Shown: piece by piece, positions 1-7,466 of the stretch
Position numbering within the stretch: the first letter of the stretch is position 1
How the letters are laid out: each line of letters opens with the position of its first letter
Assembly: GCA_052246295.1 (NCBI GenBank)
Contig: JBQQCO010000032.1
Origin: Piscibacillus sp052246295
GTDB taxonomy: Bacteria > Bacillota > Bacilli > Bacillales > Alkalibacillaceae
Length of the DNA: 21,293 nucleotides
Strand: one strand, 5' to 3'
Program-made: the position numbers and the translations under genes
The notes under the pieces: model-generated
What the model was told of the DNA's origin: nothing
The model's input: only the letters and a program-made list of their open reading frames with translations
Databases searched by the model: none

Positions 1-1
1 T

Positions 2-82
2 GAGCAATGTAATGGAGAAATGTATCCTGTTGAATATATTGATGTTAGAGGTAAAACGCATACATTCAAAGGTAAGCACTAA
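2..82 (+). CDS. C-terminal 26 residues of an unknown protein (partial)
   Basis: An open frame enters from the left edge and ends at TAA 80-82, followed 11 bp later by a strong terminator, which supports a true gene end. The visible tail begins EQCNGEMYPVEYIDV and ends in a basic, His-containing stretch (KTHTFKGKH). I do not recognise the family. An identical copy of this tail lies at the other end of the window on the minus strand, so the gene may belong to a repeated element. Too little is visible to assign a function. Confidence 0.55.
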   Translation, partial: EQCNGEMYPVEYIDVRGKTHTFKGKH

Positions 83-93
83 CCCAAAAGAGG

Positions 94-125
94 ACCGGAC
101 GTGGTTTTTACGTCCGGTTTTTCTT
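94..125 (+). terminator. Rho-independent terminator of the left partial gene
   Basis: A perfect 9-bp stem ACCGGACGT / ACGTCCGGT with a 7-nt loop (GGTTTTT) is followed by a T-rich run (TTTTTCTT). It lies 11 bp after the stop codon of the partial gene and isolates the copper ATPase promoter from upstream transcription. Confidence 0.9.
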
Positions 126-150
126 ATATTCAATATTCGGAATCATTTAG

Positions 151-179
151 TTGCGAATTATACCCACTAAGGGTATAAT
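151..179 (+). promoter_or_regulatory. copB promoter with CsoR-like operator
   Basis: A sigma-A type promoter is visible: -35 TTGCGA at 151-156, 17-bp spacer, perfect -10 TATAAT at 174-179. A perfect 9-bp inverted repeat ATTATACCC-N5-GGGTATAAT (157-179) fills the spacer and overlaps the -10 box. The core TACCC-N5-GGGTA resembles known CsoR operators of Firmicutes copper genes, so repression relieved by Cu(I) is a reasonable inference. No csoR gene lies in this window, so the repressor would have to act in trans. Confidence 0.75.
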
Positions 180-215
180 GCAAGCAAGTAAGATACAACA
201 CTAGGGAGTGATAGA

Positions 216-2327
216 ATGGATCATCACAAAAAAGAGCCGCATTCTGACCAGGAGGAAAATCATAATCATCATAGTCAGGAAGAGCATAGCCATCACGACC
301 ATCATGATTATAAAAATCACGATGAGTCTCATGATGAACTTGAGCACGATAATCATGGCCACGGTGCACATGACCATCACGGACATATGGTGACGGAATT
401 CCGGAATAAGTTTTTTGTTGTTTTAATATTCACCATTCCGATCCTTCTCCTGTCTCCAATGATTCAGGATTTTATGGGAGTCGACTGGCGCTTTACAGGG
501 GATATCTATATTCTAGCTGCCCTGTCCACATTCGTTTATTTCTATGGCGGCTGGCCTTTCCTCAAGGGTGCTTTTGATGAACTGAAAAACAGAGAACCCG
601 GGATGATGACACTGATTGCTATGGCCATCTCCATCGCATTCTTCTACAGCCTAGCTGTCGTATTTGGGTTTAACGGGGAGCAGCTTTTCTGGGAACTGGC
701 AACCCTGGTACTGATCATGCTTCTGGGCCACTGGATTGAAATGCGATCGATCAATAATGCATCCAAAGCTCTGGAGTCACTTGCATCCCTGATGCCGAAC
801 ACAGCAAATCGTATTGCTGAGAATGGTGAGACGGAAGAAGTGCAGGTTGATGCTATCAAAGCAGGGGATCTGCTCTTGGTCAAACCGGGAGAAAAGATGC
901 CATTGGATGGAAAGATCGTTAAAGGAAAATCCCAAATCGATGAATCCATGCTGACAGGTGAGTCCGTTCCCGTAACCAAATCTGTTAATGACGAGGTCAT
1001 CGGTGGATCGATCAATAGGGAAGGCTCACTTACAATAGAAGTAGAAAAACTGATGGATGAGTCCTACTTGAACCAGGTCATCGAAATGGTCAAAGAATCC
1101 CAGAAGACAAAATCCAAAACGCAGGACATCACGAATCAGGCGGCCAAATGGCTGTTTTATATCGCTTTGGCTGCTGGTATTATCACCTTTATTGTTTGGA
1201 TAAGTATCGGAGCCACTGTAGATACGGCCATACAAAGAACAGTGACCGTCATGGTTATCACCTGCCCGCATGCTTTAGGTCTCGCAGCGCCCCTGGTCAT
1301 CTCTGTTTCTACTGCTTTATCTGCGAAGCATGGTCTGTTGATTCGCAAACGTCCTCAGTTCGAACGGGCCCGGAATATTGATGCGGTAATTTTCGATAAA
1401 ACTGGTACGTTAACTGAAGGTAAATTTGGAGTAACAGACGTGCAAACTTTCAGTGATATGGACGAAAATAAGATACTAAGCTATGCAGCGACAGTAGAGA
1501 ATGACTCTGAGCATCCCATTGCTACGGGAATAATCAATGAAGCAAAGAAAAGGAAACTGAAACTGCATGAAATGACACATTTCAATTCTATTACCGGCGT
1601 GGGAATTGAAGGGACAATTGATAACAGGAATATCAAAGTTGTAAGTCCCGGGTATATCAGTGAACAAGGTATCAGCTTTGACGATCAGAATTTCAACAAA
1701 TGGTCCGAACAGGGTAAGACGGTTGTGTTCCTGATCATTGATGAAGAACTGTCAGGCGCCATCGCATTGGCAGATAAAATCAAAGAGAGCTCAAAACAGA
1801 CGGTTGAACAATTGCACAAGCGAAATATCAAGGCCATCATGCTCACTGGAGACAACCGGAAAGTGGCGAATTACGTTGCAGAACAAATCGGGATTGATGA
1901 AGTCTATGCAGAAGTTCTGCCGGATCAGAAGGCAGAGAAAGTGACGGAAATTCAAAAGCGTGGTTTAGTGGTTGCAATGACCGGGGACGGTATTAATGAT
2001 GCGCCGGCCTTGACGAAAGCAGATGTTGGCATTGCGGTAGGGGCAGGGACAGATATCGCTATGGATAGTGCAGATATCGTTCTTGTGGACAGCAATCCGA
2101 AAGATATACTGGCCATATTCAGCCTTTCCAAACGGACCTTTAATAAACTGGTTCAGAACTTGATATGGGCAACCGGCTACAACATTTTTGCCATCCCATT
2201 GGCTGCAGGCGTTCTGGCTCCTTGGGGCATTGTACTCAGCCCGGCTGTCGGTGCAATACTGATGAGCTTAAGCACCATCATCGTAGCAATCAATGCGCAA
2301 TTGCTACATCGATTCGAAATGGATTAA
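216..2327 (+). CDS. copB: CopB-type heavy-metal P1B ATPase (copper/silver export)
   Basis: An integral membrane P-type ATPase of 703 residues that probably exports copper or silver ions using ATP. The first ~57 residues are very His-rich (many HH and HxH motifs), a cytosolic metal-binding tail typical of CopB. The transmembrane metal site is CPH (C350-P351-H352) rather than CPC, which marks the P1B-3/CopB subgroup. Other signatures are the actuator LTGES, the phosphorylation site DKTGT (D394), the SEHPIA nucleotide-binding motif and the hinge TGDGINDAP (about 589-597). The C-terminal membrane part has GYN and MSLST motifs usual in this subgroup. The start is ATG 216 behind GGGAGTGAT. The gene is monocistronic, behind a CsoR-like operator and closed by a terminator. 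It is visibly more GC-rich than the chromosomal backbone, consistent with horizontal acquisition. Subgroup is firm; Cu(I), Cu(II) or Ag(I) preference is not. Confidence 0.93.
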   Translation: MDHHKKEPHSDQEENHNHHSQEEHSHHDHHDYKNHDESHDELEHDNHGHGAHDHHGHMVTEFRNKFFVVLIFTIPILLLSPMIQDFMGVDWRFTGDIYILAALSTFVYFYGGWPFLKGAFDELKNREPGMMTLIAMAISIAFFYSLAVVFGFNGEQLFWELATLVLIMLLGHWIEMRSINNASKALESLASLMPNTANRIAENGETEEVQVDAIKAGDLLLVKPGEKMPLDGKIVKGKSQIDESMLTGESVPVTKSVNDEVIGGSINREGSLTIEVEKLMDESYLNQVIEMVKESQKTKSKTQDITNQAAKWLFYIALAAGIITFIVWISIGATVDTAIQRTVTVMVITCPHALGLAAPLVISVSTALSAKHGLLIRKRPQFERARNIDAVIFDKTGTLTEGKFGVTDVQTFSDMDENKILSYAATVENDSEHPIATGIINEAKKRKLKLHEMTHFNSITGVGIEGTIDNRNIKVVSPGYISEQGISFDDQNFNKWSEQGKTVVFLIIDEELSGAIALADKIKESSKQTVEQLHKRNIKAIMLTGDNRKVANYVAEQIGIDEVYAEVLPDQKAEKVTEIQKRGLVVAMTGDGINDAPALTKADVGIAVGAGTDIAMDSADIVLVDSNPKDILAIFSLSKRTFNKLVQNLIWATGYNIFAIPLAAGVLAPWGIVLSPAVGAILMSLSTIIVAINAQLLHRFEMD

Positions 2328-2397
2328 AGTAAACTTATTTGAAGTATTATAGAGATAATATTTTTTATAAGAAGTGAAAATTATGCAATATATTATG

Positions 2398-2438
2398 GAA
2401 GGAAGGCGATTGCAATTTCGACTTCCTTCTTAATTTTA
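2398..2438 (+). terminator. Probable terminator of copB
   Basis: An 8-bp stem GAAGGAAG (2398-2405) / CTTCCTTC (2422-2429) with a 16-nt loop is followed by TTAATTTTAT. It lies about 70 bp after the copB stop codon. Confidence 0.65.
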
Positions 2439-2500
2439 TAAATTCTCTTACTTGTTTTTAACATTTTGGTATATTGGATTAATAACATATGGCCAATAAT

Positions 2501-2531
2501 AAAGAGTCTATCCGTTTTGGATAGACTCTTT
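2501..2531. terminator. Perfect 13-bp hairpin between copB and ydhK-like gene
   Basis: AAAGAGTCTATCC (2501-2513) pairs perfectly with 2519-2531 across a GTTTT loop. The A/T ends make it usable in both directions. It is 24 bp beyond the stop codon of the minus-strand DUF1541 gene and probably terminates it, while also backing up the copB terminator. Confidence 0.75.
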
Positions 2532-2555
2532 ATTCATCGTTGAAAATATTTAGAG

Positions 2556-3401
2556 TTATTCAACAGGCGCCAATTCGCTTTCAATTACCCATTTATGATT
2601 TTGTACTTCTTCTCCAGTATCTGTTGTGACAAAGTCTACCATGTAAACTGTTGTCTGTTCAGCTGAATCAATCGTAGCAGTGGCACCTTCCATACCTTCC
2701 ATATGCGTGGCATTCATTACTACCTCATCCCCTGGTTCTAAGGGGGCTTCACCCGGATTTTCCAATTCTTCGTGGATGACCCATTTATGATCTTCTACTG
2801 GTTCTCCACCATTTGTTGGTGTATACGATACGGAATAAACCGTTGTATCAAAGGCTCCGGAGATGGTTGCTTCAGCGCCATACATACCTCGCATGTGATC
2901 GGCTTCAATAATTGCTTGGCTCCCTACTTCGTATGTAGGATTTTCTGCTTCTTTCAAATCTTCAGGCACTTCACCAGAACTCGACATTTCCCCAGCGGAA
3001 TGGTTCATATGTCCACCGGAATGTGGCTCAGACTGCATATTCATGTGGTCCTCAGAATGGGATTCGGACTGCATATTATAACGGTGCAGTCTTTCTTTCA
3101 GCTCTTCCTTTGTCAGACCATTGATGTATTTCGCCTTGTCCCCATCTTCATTGACTTCATAGTAGTAGTGGCTACGAGCTCCGTTATAAGGGTAACCCAA
3201 TTCATCTTCCAATTCTTTTTCAGTCAAACCATCAATGTACTGCGTTTTGTTTCCATGCGCATCGACTTCGTAGTAGTAATAACTTCCATCTTCATGGGCG
3301 GCAGTATCTGTACTACCTGCATTTGCTGCTCCTGGACTAAGCCCCAACGCTAATGCGAAAATCATTGCACCTGATAAAGAAATTCTTTGAAGTTGTCTCA
3401 T
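2556..3401 (-). CDS. ydhK: Secreted YdhK-family protein with two DUF1541 domains
   Basis: A 281-residue exported protein. The N-terminus has a basic-hydrophobic signal peptide with a likely cleavage after AANA (residue 28). Two ~30-residue tandem repeats follow (about 40-68 and 78-107), each with a YYYEV start and a GLTxxEL end. Next is a His/Met-rich linker (about 108-140, repeated SE/PHS-HMN units), then two DUF1541 domains (about 155-210 and 222-277). Each domain carries an HMxGMxGAxATI motif, a TTVY strand and an HKWVI motif. Proteins of this family occur near copper genes in Firmicutes. Together with the His/Met-rich linker and the position next to copB, this suggests extracellular copper binding, but the function is inferred. 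The start at 3401 lacks a strong ribosome binding site. It is convergent with copB and divergent from merR. Confidence 0.85.
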   Translation of the reverse strand: MRQLQRISLSGAMIFALALGLSPGAANAGSTDTAAHEDGSYYYYEVDAHGNKTQYIDGLTEKELEDELGYPYNGARSHYYYEVNEDGDKAKYINGLTKEELKERLHRYNMQSESHSEDHMNMQSEPHSGGHMNHSAGEMSSSGEVPEDLKEAENPTYEVGSQAIIEADHMRGMYGAEATISGAFDTTVYSVSYTPTNGGEPVEDHKWVIHEELENPGEAPLEPGDEVVMNATHMEGMEGATATIDSAEQTTVYMVDFVTTDTGEEVQNHKWVIESELAPVE

Positions 3402-3619
3402 CTACCTAGCCAGTTTACGTGCAGATTCAATGAAAAGTGGATGTACTTAGAAAATATGGGTCTTCGGAATATATAGTGGAATTACTTTTTTAATAGTTTA
3501 AAACAACTGGTGTTTAAATCGGATTTTCTAGTGGGATGTTAGGACAATCAATAGTATTATAAAAGTATCAATCACATACGAGTGATACGTTGGGAAAAAA
3601 ATAAAATAGTCCAATTTAC
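3402..3619. other. ydhK-merR divergent intergenic region
   Basis: This 218-bp AT-rich spacer separates the minus-strand DUF1541 gene from the mer promoter. I find no convincing promoter for the minus-strand gene. An imperfect dyad GTATCA...TGATAC lies at 3565-3588. No open reading frame with a ribosome binding site was found. Confidence 0.5.
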
Positions 3620-3651
3620 TTGACCGTGTATTATGGTACACGGTTTATAAT
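3620..3651 (+). promoter_or_regulatory. mer promoter and MerR operator
   Basis: -35 TTGACC (3620-3625) and -10 TATAAT (3646-3651) are separated by 20 bp, the over-long spacing typical of MerR-activated promoters. The spacer contains a perfect 7-bp inverted repeat CCGTGTA-N6-TACACGG (3624-3643), the expected MerR binding site. As in other Gram-positive mer operons, merR is the first gene of the operon it controls. Hg(II)-bound MerR would untwist the promoter and activate merR-merA. Confidence 0.93.
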
Positions 3652-3670
3652 ATTCATGGGGTGAAATAAG

Positions 3671-4063
3671 ATGATTTACCGCATTAGTGAGTTTGCAGAA
3701 AAATGTGGCGTTAATAAAGAAACGATTAGATATTACGAGCGAAAAAATTTACTACAAGAACCTCACCGAACGGAAGCTGGTTATCGGATATATTCATATG
3801 ATGACGTTAAGCGTGTTGGGTTTATTAAACGAATACAGGAACTTGGATTTTCTTTAAACGAGATTTATAAATTACTTGGTGTTGTAGATAAAGATGAAGT
3901 TCGTTGTCAAGATATGTTCGAATTTGTTTCTAAAAAACAAAAGGAAGTTCAAAAACAAATAGAGGATTTAAAACGAATTGAAACTATGTTAGACGACTTA
4001 AAACAACGATGTCCAGATGAAAAGCAATTACATTCGTGTCCAATAATAGAAACATTAACATGA
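3671..4063 (+). CDS. merR: MerR, mercury-responsive transcriptional regulator
   Basis: A 130-residue cytosolic DNA-binding regulator. The N-terminal winged helix-turn-helix (about 3-70) includes the family signature ETIRYYERKNLL. A long coiled-coil dimerisation helix follows (about 80-115). Three cysteines, C79, C114 and C123, match the Hg(II)-binding triad of Gram-positive MerR in spacing. The start ATG 3671 is preceded by GGGGTGA. It lies directly downstream of its own operator and 24 bp upstream of merA, so the two form one operon. The Hg(II) assignment rests on the Cys triad, the operator and merA; other metal-sensing MerR relatives lack this combination. Confidence 0.96.
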   Translation: MIYRISEFAEKCGVNKETIRYYERKNLLQEPHRTEAGYRIYSYDDVKRVGFIKRIQELGFSLNEIYKLLGVVDKDEVRCQDMFEFVSKKQKEVQKQIEDLKRIETMLDDLKQRCPDEKQLHSCPIIETLT

Positions 4064-4087
4064 GAGATTAACGAAAGGGGCTTTATT

Positions 4088-5728
4088 ATGAATAAATTTA
4101 AGGTAAACATTCAAGGAATGACCTGTGCGGGTTGTGAAAAACACGTTGAATCAGCACTTGAAAAGATAGGTGCTAAAAATATTGAGTCTAGTTTTCGTCG
4201 TGGTGAAGCAGTATTTGAACTACCCAATGATATTGAGGTTGAAAGTGCAATAAAGGTGATTGATGAAGCAAATTACAAAGCCAGAGAAATTGAAGAAGTA
4301 TCGTCACAAGAAAACGTGGCGTTAAGTAATGAAGACAATTATGACCTTCTTATTATTGGTTCTGGTGCTGCTGCCTTTTCATCGGCAATTAAAGCTATAG
4401 AATACGGTGCAAAAGTTGGAATGATTGAGCGTGGAACGGTTGGGGGAACCTGTGTGAATATTGGCTGTGTTCCGTCAAAAACTCTTCTTAGGGCAGGGGA
4501 AATCAATCATTTATCAAAAGACAACCCGTTTATAGGTTTACAAACATCCGCTGGAGAAGTGGATTTAGCTAGTTTAATCACGCAAAAGGATAAATTGGTG
4601 AGCGAACTTCGGAATCAAAAATATGTGGATTTAATTGATGAATATAATTTTGATTTAATTAAAGGTGAAGCAAAATTCGTTGATGCTAGTACGGTTGAGG
4701 TCAATGGGGCAAAGTTATCTGCAAAACGCTTTTTAATTGCAACAGGTGCATCTCCTTCGTTGCCCCAAATTTCAGGACTTGAAGAAATGGACTATTTAAC
4801 TAGTACAACACTTCTTGAGTTAAAGAAAATACCAAAACGATTAACTGTAATTGGTTCAGGATACATTGGAATGGAGCTTGGACAACTATTTCATCATTTA
4901 GGTTCAGAAATAACGCTTATGCAAAGAAGTGAGCGACTTTTAAAGGAGTATGATCCTGAGATTTCAGAGTCAGTTGAAAAAGCGTTAATTGAACAGGGTA
5001 TAAACCTTGTCAAAGGGGCAACTTTTGAGCGTGTTGTACAAAGTGGAGAGATAAAAAAGGTTTACGTAACAGTAAATGGCAGTAAAGAAGTTATTGAATC
5101 AGATCAGTTACTTGTTGCCACTGGAAGAAAACCAAATACGGATTCTTTAAATTTAAGTGCGGCAGGTGTTGAAACCGGAAAAAATAATGAAATCCTGATC
5201 AATGATTTTGGTCAAACAAGTAATGAAAAGATTTATGCAGCAGGAGATGTGACGTTAGGACCGCAATTTGTATATGTAGCAGCCTATGAAGGTGGAATTA
5301 TTACTGATAATGCTATCGGTGGGTTAAACAAAAAAATAGATTTATCGGTAGTCCCTGCTGTTACGTTTACGAATCCAACGGTTGCAACGGTTGGTTTAAC
5401 AGAAGAACAAGCAAAAGAGAAAGGGTATGATGTGAAGACATCTGTATTACCTTTAGATGCTGTTCCAAGAGCAATTGTAAACCGTGAAACAACCGGTGTA
5501 TTTAAACTAGTAGCAGATGCAGAAACACTAAAAGTATTAGGGGTTCATATTGTATCTGAGAATGCAGGAAATGTCATCTATGCAGCATCATTAGCTGTTA
5601 AATTTGGCTTAACGATAGAAGATTTAACAGAAACCCTAGCACCATATTTAACAATGGCTGAAGGGCTAAAATTAGCTGCACTTACGTTCGATAAAGATGT
5701 TTCGAAATTATCTTGTTGTGCAGGCTAA
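4088..5728 (+). CDS. merA: MerA, mercury(II) reductase
   Basis: A 546-residue cytosolic flavoenzyme that reduces Hg(II) to volatile Hg(0) with NADPH. It has one N-terminal heavy-metal-associated domain with GMTCAGC (C13, C16). The FAD-binding start is IIGSGAAAFSS, and the redox-active disulfide is GGTCVNIGCVPSK (C122, C127). The NAD(P)-binding motif is VIGSGYIGMELG, the second FAD motif is YAAGD, and the C-terminal vicinal cysteine pair CCAG (C543, C544) delivers Hg(II) to the active site. Some Bacillus MerA proteins carry two HMA domains; this one has one. AAAGGGG precedes ATG 4088. No merT, merP, merE or merB gene is visible nearby. A weak hairpin AGGGAA/TTCCCT at 5728-5751 follows the stop but lacks a T run. 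Confidence 0.97.
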   Translation: MNKFKVNIQGMTCAGCEKHVESALEKIGAKNIESSFRRGEAVFELPNDIEVESAIKVIDEANYKAREIEEVSSQENVALSNEDNYDLLIIGSGAAAFSSAIKAIEYGAKVGMIERGTVGGTCVNIGCVPSKTLLRAGEINHLSKDNPFIGLQTSAGEVDLASLITQKDKLVSELRNQKYVDLIDEYNFDLIKGEAKFVDASTVEVNGAKLSAKRFLIATGASPSLPQISGLEEMDYLTSTTLLELKKIPKRLTVIGSGYIGMELGQLFHHLGSEITLMQRSERLLKEYDPEISESVEKALIEQGINLVKGATFERVVQSGEIKKVYVTVNGSKEVIESDQLLVATGRKPNTDSLNLSAAGVETGKNNEILINDFGQTSNEKIYAAGDVTLGPQFVYVAAYEGGIITDNAIGGLNKKIDLSVVPAVTFTNPTVATVGLTEEQAKEKGYDVKTSVLPLDAVPRAIVNRETTGVFKLVADAETLKVLGVHIVSENAGNVIYAASLAVKFGLTIEDLTETLAPYLTMAEGLKLAALTFDKDVSKLSCCAG

Positions 5729-5959
5729 GGGAACTTTTTTTACAATTCCCTATTCAAGTGAACCAGCTAATACTGTACTAAAGTGTGCAGTAGTTTAGCA
5801 AAGTCTACAAAAGGATTTCATACACTATTTTGCGATCACCCATTATATAAATGCTTTAAGGGATTTTCTAAGTGCATTTGTGGTCACAAAATAATTTAAC
5901 ACTGATGATTTCGACATCAAATCTATATTTGATACCTTAACACCGCAGAGTAATAAAGG
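5729..5959. other. merA to ISL3 remnant spacer
   Basis: This 231-bp AT-rich stretch probably holds the left non-coding end of the ISL3-type element. I could not recognise a terminal inverted repeat or target duplication in it, so the element boundary is undefined. Confidence 0.4.
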
Positions 5960-6832
5960 ATGAACAATATGTCAGACTTATTATCCCTACCAGACATTAA
6001 AACAATAGAATCACCACAAGAAAATGAAACCGATATGATGTTTAAAGTTGAAGCAGTCGGACCACCTGAACGTTGTCCTGAATGTGGTTTTGACAAGTTG
6101 TACAAACACAGTTCAAGAAATCAACTAATTATGGATTTGCCCATTCGTTTAAAGCGAGTGGGCTTACAATTGAACCGTAGACGATACAAATGTCGTGAAT
6201 GCGAATCTACCTTCTGGGAACGCCTAGTATCTGTAGATGAAAAGCGTAGTATGACCAAAAGGCTTTTAAAGTCTATTCAAGAGCAATCCATGTCTAAGAC
6301 CTTTGTAGAAGTCGCAGAAAGCGTTGGCGTTGACGAGAAAACTATTAGGAACGTTTTTAAGGACTATGTGGCACTCAAAGAACGTGAATACCAGTTTGAA
6401 ACTCCTAAGTGGCTTGGGATAGACGAGATACATATTATCCGAAGACCTCGGCTTGTATTGACTAATATTGAACGCAGGACTATTTATGACATCAAGCCTA
6501 ACCGTAACAAGGAAACAGTCATCCAACGTCTTTCAGAAATCAGTGACAGGACTTATATTGAGTACGTCACAATGGATATGTGGAAGCCCTACAAAGACGC
6601 AGTGAACACTATCCTTCCACACGCTAAAGTGGTCGTAGATAAGTTTCATGTAATTAGAATGGCTAATCAAGCCTTAGATAACGTCAGAAAGTCTTTGAAA
6701 GCTCATATGAGCCAAAAAGAAAGACGTACCCTTATGCGTGAAAGGTTTATCCTTCTAAAGCGTAAACACGATCTAAATGAACGTGAATCATTCCTCTTAG
6801 AGACTTGGTTAGGTAATCTTCCTGCCTTAAAA
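5960..6832 (+). pseudogene. ISL3-family transposase, 3' end cut off by IS256-type insertion
   Basis: About 291 residues of an ISL3-family DDE transposase. The N-terminal zinc ribbon (CPEC...CREC) is followed by a helix-turn-helix (about 100-130, SVGVDEKTIRNVF). Two catalytic aspartates are visible: GIDEIH and TMDMWKPY. The frame leaves the family pattern after LPALK, exactly where an IS256-type terminal repeat begins at 6833; the open frame then runs 12 foreign codons to a stop at 6869-6871. The region with the third catalytic residue (Glu) is missing, so the protein cannot be an active transposase. The usual family length is above 400 residues. Confidence 0.88.
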
Positions 6833-6865
6833 GGGTACCGTCAAGAAGTCTGTGTAAATGGCACT

Positions 6866-6988
6866 CGCTAACTTCGTTAGCGTAAGGAGGTTTTATATGG
6901 AGCAGCGGGCATGATAGCCTAAGGTGAAGCCAACGATCTTTTTATAATCTGGCGGCTTGGCTATCAAATCATGCCCGTAGAGGCTCCA
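6866..6988. other. Structured segment in the tail of the IS256 remnant
   Basis: A perfect hairpin CGCTAAC-TTC-GTTAGCG (6866-6882) precedes a large fold spanning 6898-6988. Its stems are TGGAGC/GCTCCA, CGGGCAT/ATGCCCG, GATAGCC/GGCTATC (with a 5-nt bulge, 6966-6970) and an inner AAGCC/GGCTT. On the plus strand, TAAGGAGG at 6883-6890 sits 6 nt before ATG 6897 of a five-codon frame (MEQRA). The segment is more GC-rich than its surroundings. It may limit read-through transcription into the element or be an end-recognition structure; it matches no RNA family I can name. Confidence 0.5.
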
Positions 6989-7035
6989 TGTCAAACCGAC
7001 GGTGCCAAGGCAAGGGCCATCTAATTAACTACATA

Positions 7036-7466
7036 TTAGTTTGTCTTCTCATACTTCTCTTCGAACATTTGGTTAAGTTCTTCAGCGGCTGATCGAAACT
7101 CATTTACTCTTGATTTCTTTTCATTATAATCTTTGGCAACAAGGTAAATGATTTTTTCAACAGCCTTTTCACTAGGTAAACTATTCATAGTTTTTGTGCG
7201 TTTTTTAACTTCCTTGATGGTTCTTTCAATTGTATTCGTTGTATAAATCATGGGTTGAATGACTTTAGGGTAATCAAGAAAAGTTAATAGAACTGATAGT
7301 TCTTCTTCCCATGATGTCACAACTTTTGGGTAGATTGTATTCCAGGTTTCTTTAAAAGTCTTAAATTCTTCTAAAGCCTCATTTTTAGTATTAGCTCGAT
7401 ACACTTTTTTGAGGTCTGATGTTACCTTTTTTTGATCGTTCTTACGAATTTTTTTATGATAGTTTT
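7036..7466 (-). pseudogene. IS256-family transposase, C-terminal fragment
   Basis: The fragment is the C-terminal third of an IS256-type transposase. It includes LKKVYRANTKNEALEEF, a tryptophan-rich middle, YTTNTIERTIKEVKKRTK (the conserved TTN-IE stretch with the last catalytic Glu) and a Lys/Glu-rich tail. Typical members are near 390-400 residues; here only about 143 codons remain, and a TAA at ~7464-7466 closes the frame upstream. No start codon with a ribosome binding site exists; the GTG at 7404 is internal to the family homology. It faces the ISL3 remnant tail to tail. Confidence 0.88.

Larger units (their letters stand above)
1..127 (+). repeat. Left copy of 127-bp perfect inverted terminal repeat
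   Basis: Bases 1-127 are the exact reverse complement of 21167-21293; identity stops at base 128 (A here, T in the other arm read inward). The repeat contains the last 26 codons of an unknown gene and a rho-independent terminator. The length of exactly 127 and its position at both window ends suggest a de Bruijn graph overlap at k=127, meaning a longer repeat exists in at least two genomic copies beyond this window. It is seen directly; the assembly explanation is inference. Confidence 0.95.
6833..7466 (-). mobile_element. IS256-family element remnant inserted in ISL3 transposase
   Basis: The right boundary of the element is a terminal repeat starting GGGTACCGTCAAGAAGTC and containing GTGTAAA, a motif usual in IS256-family ends. 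It abuts the interrupted ISL3 gene. Reading inward on the minus strand are about 200 bp of structured non-coding sequence, then the last ~143 codons of an IS256/Mutator-type transposase. Homology stops near 7466 at an in-frame stop. The other terminus and most of the transposase are lost, so no target duplication can be checked. Confidence 0.75.

Noticed and set aside
2772..3353. Plus-strand 193-codon open frame opposite ydhK
   Set aside because: It is the shadow of the DUF1541 gene, with improbable Phe/Ile/Cys-rich composition and no ribosome binding site.
6833..7035. Group II intron 5' end interrupting the ISL3 gene
   Set aside because: The foldable sequence suggested an intron, but there is no GTGCG-type 5' boundary, no domain V and no reverse transcriptase. 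The boundary instead fits an IS256-type terminal repeat next to an IS256 transposase fragment.
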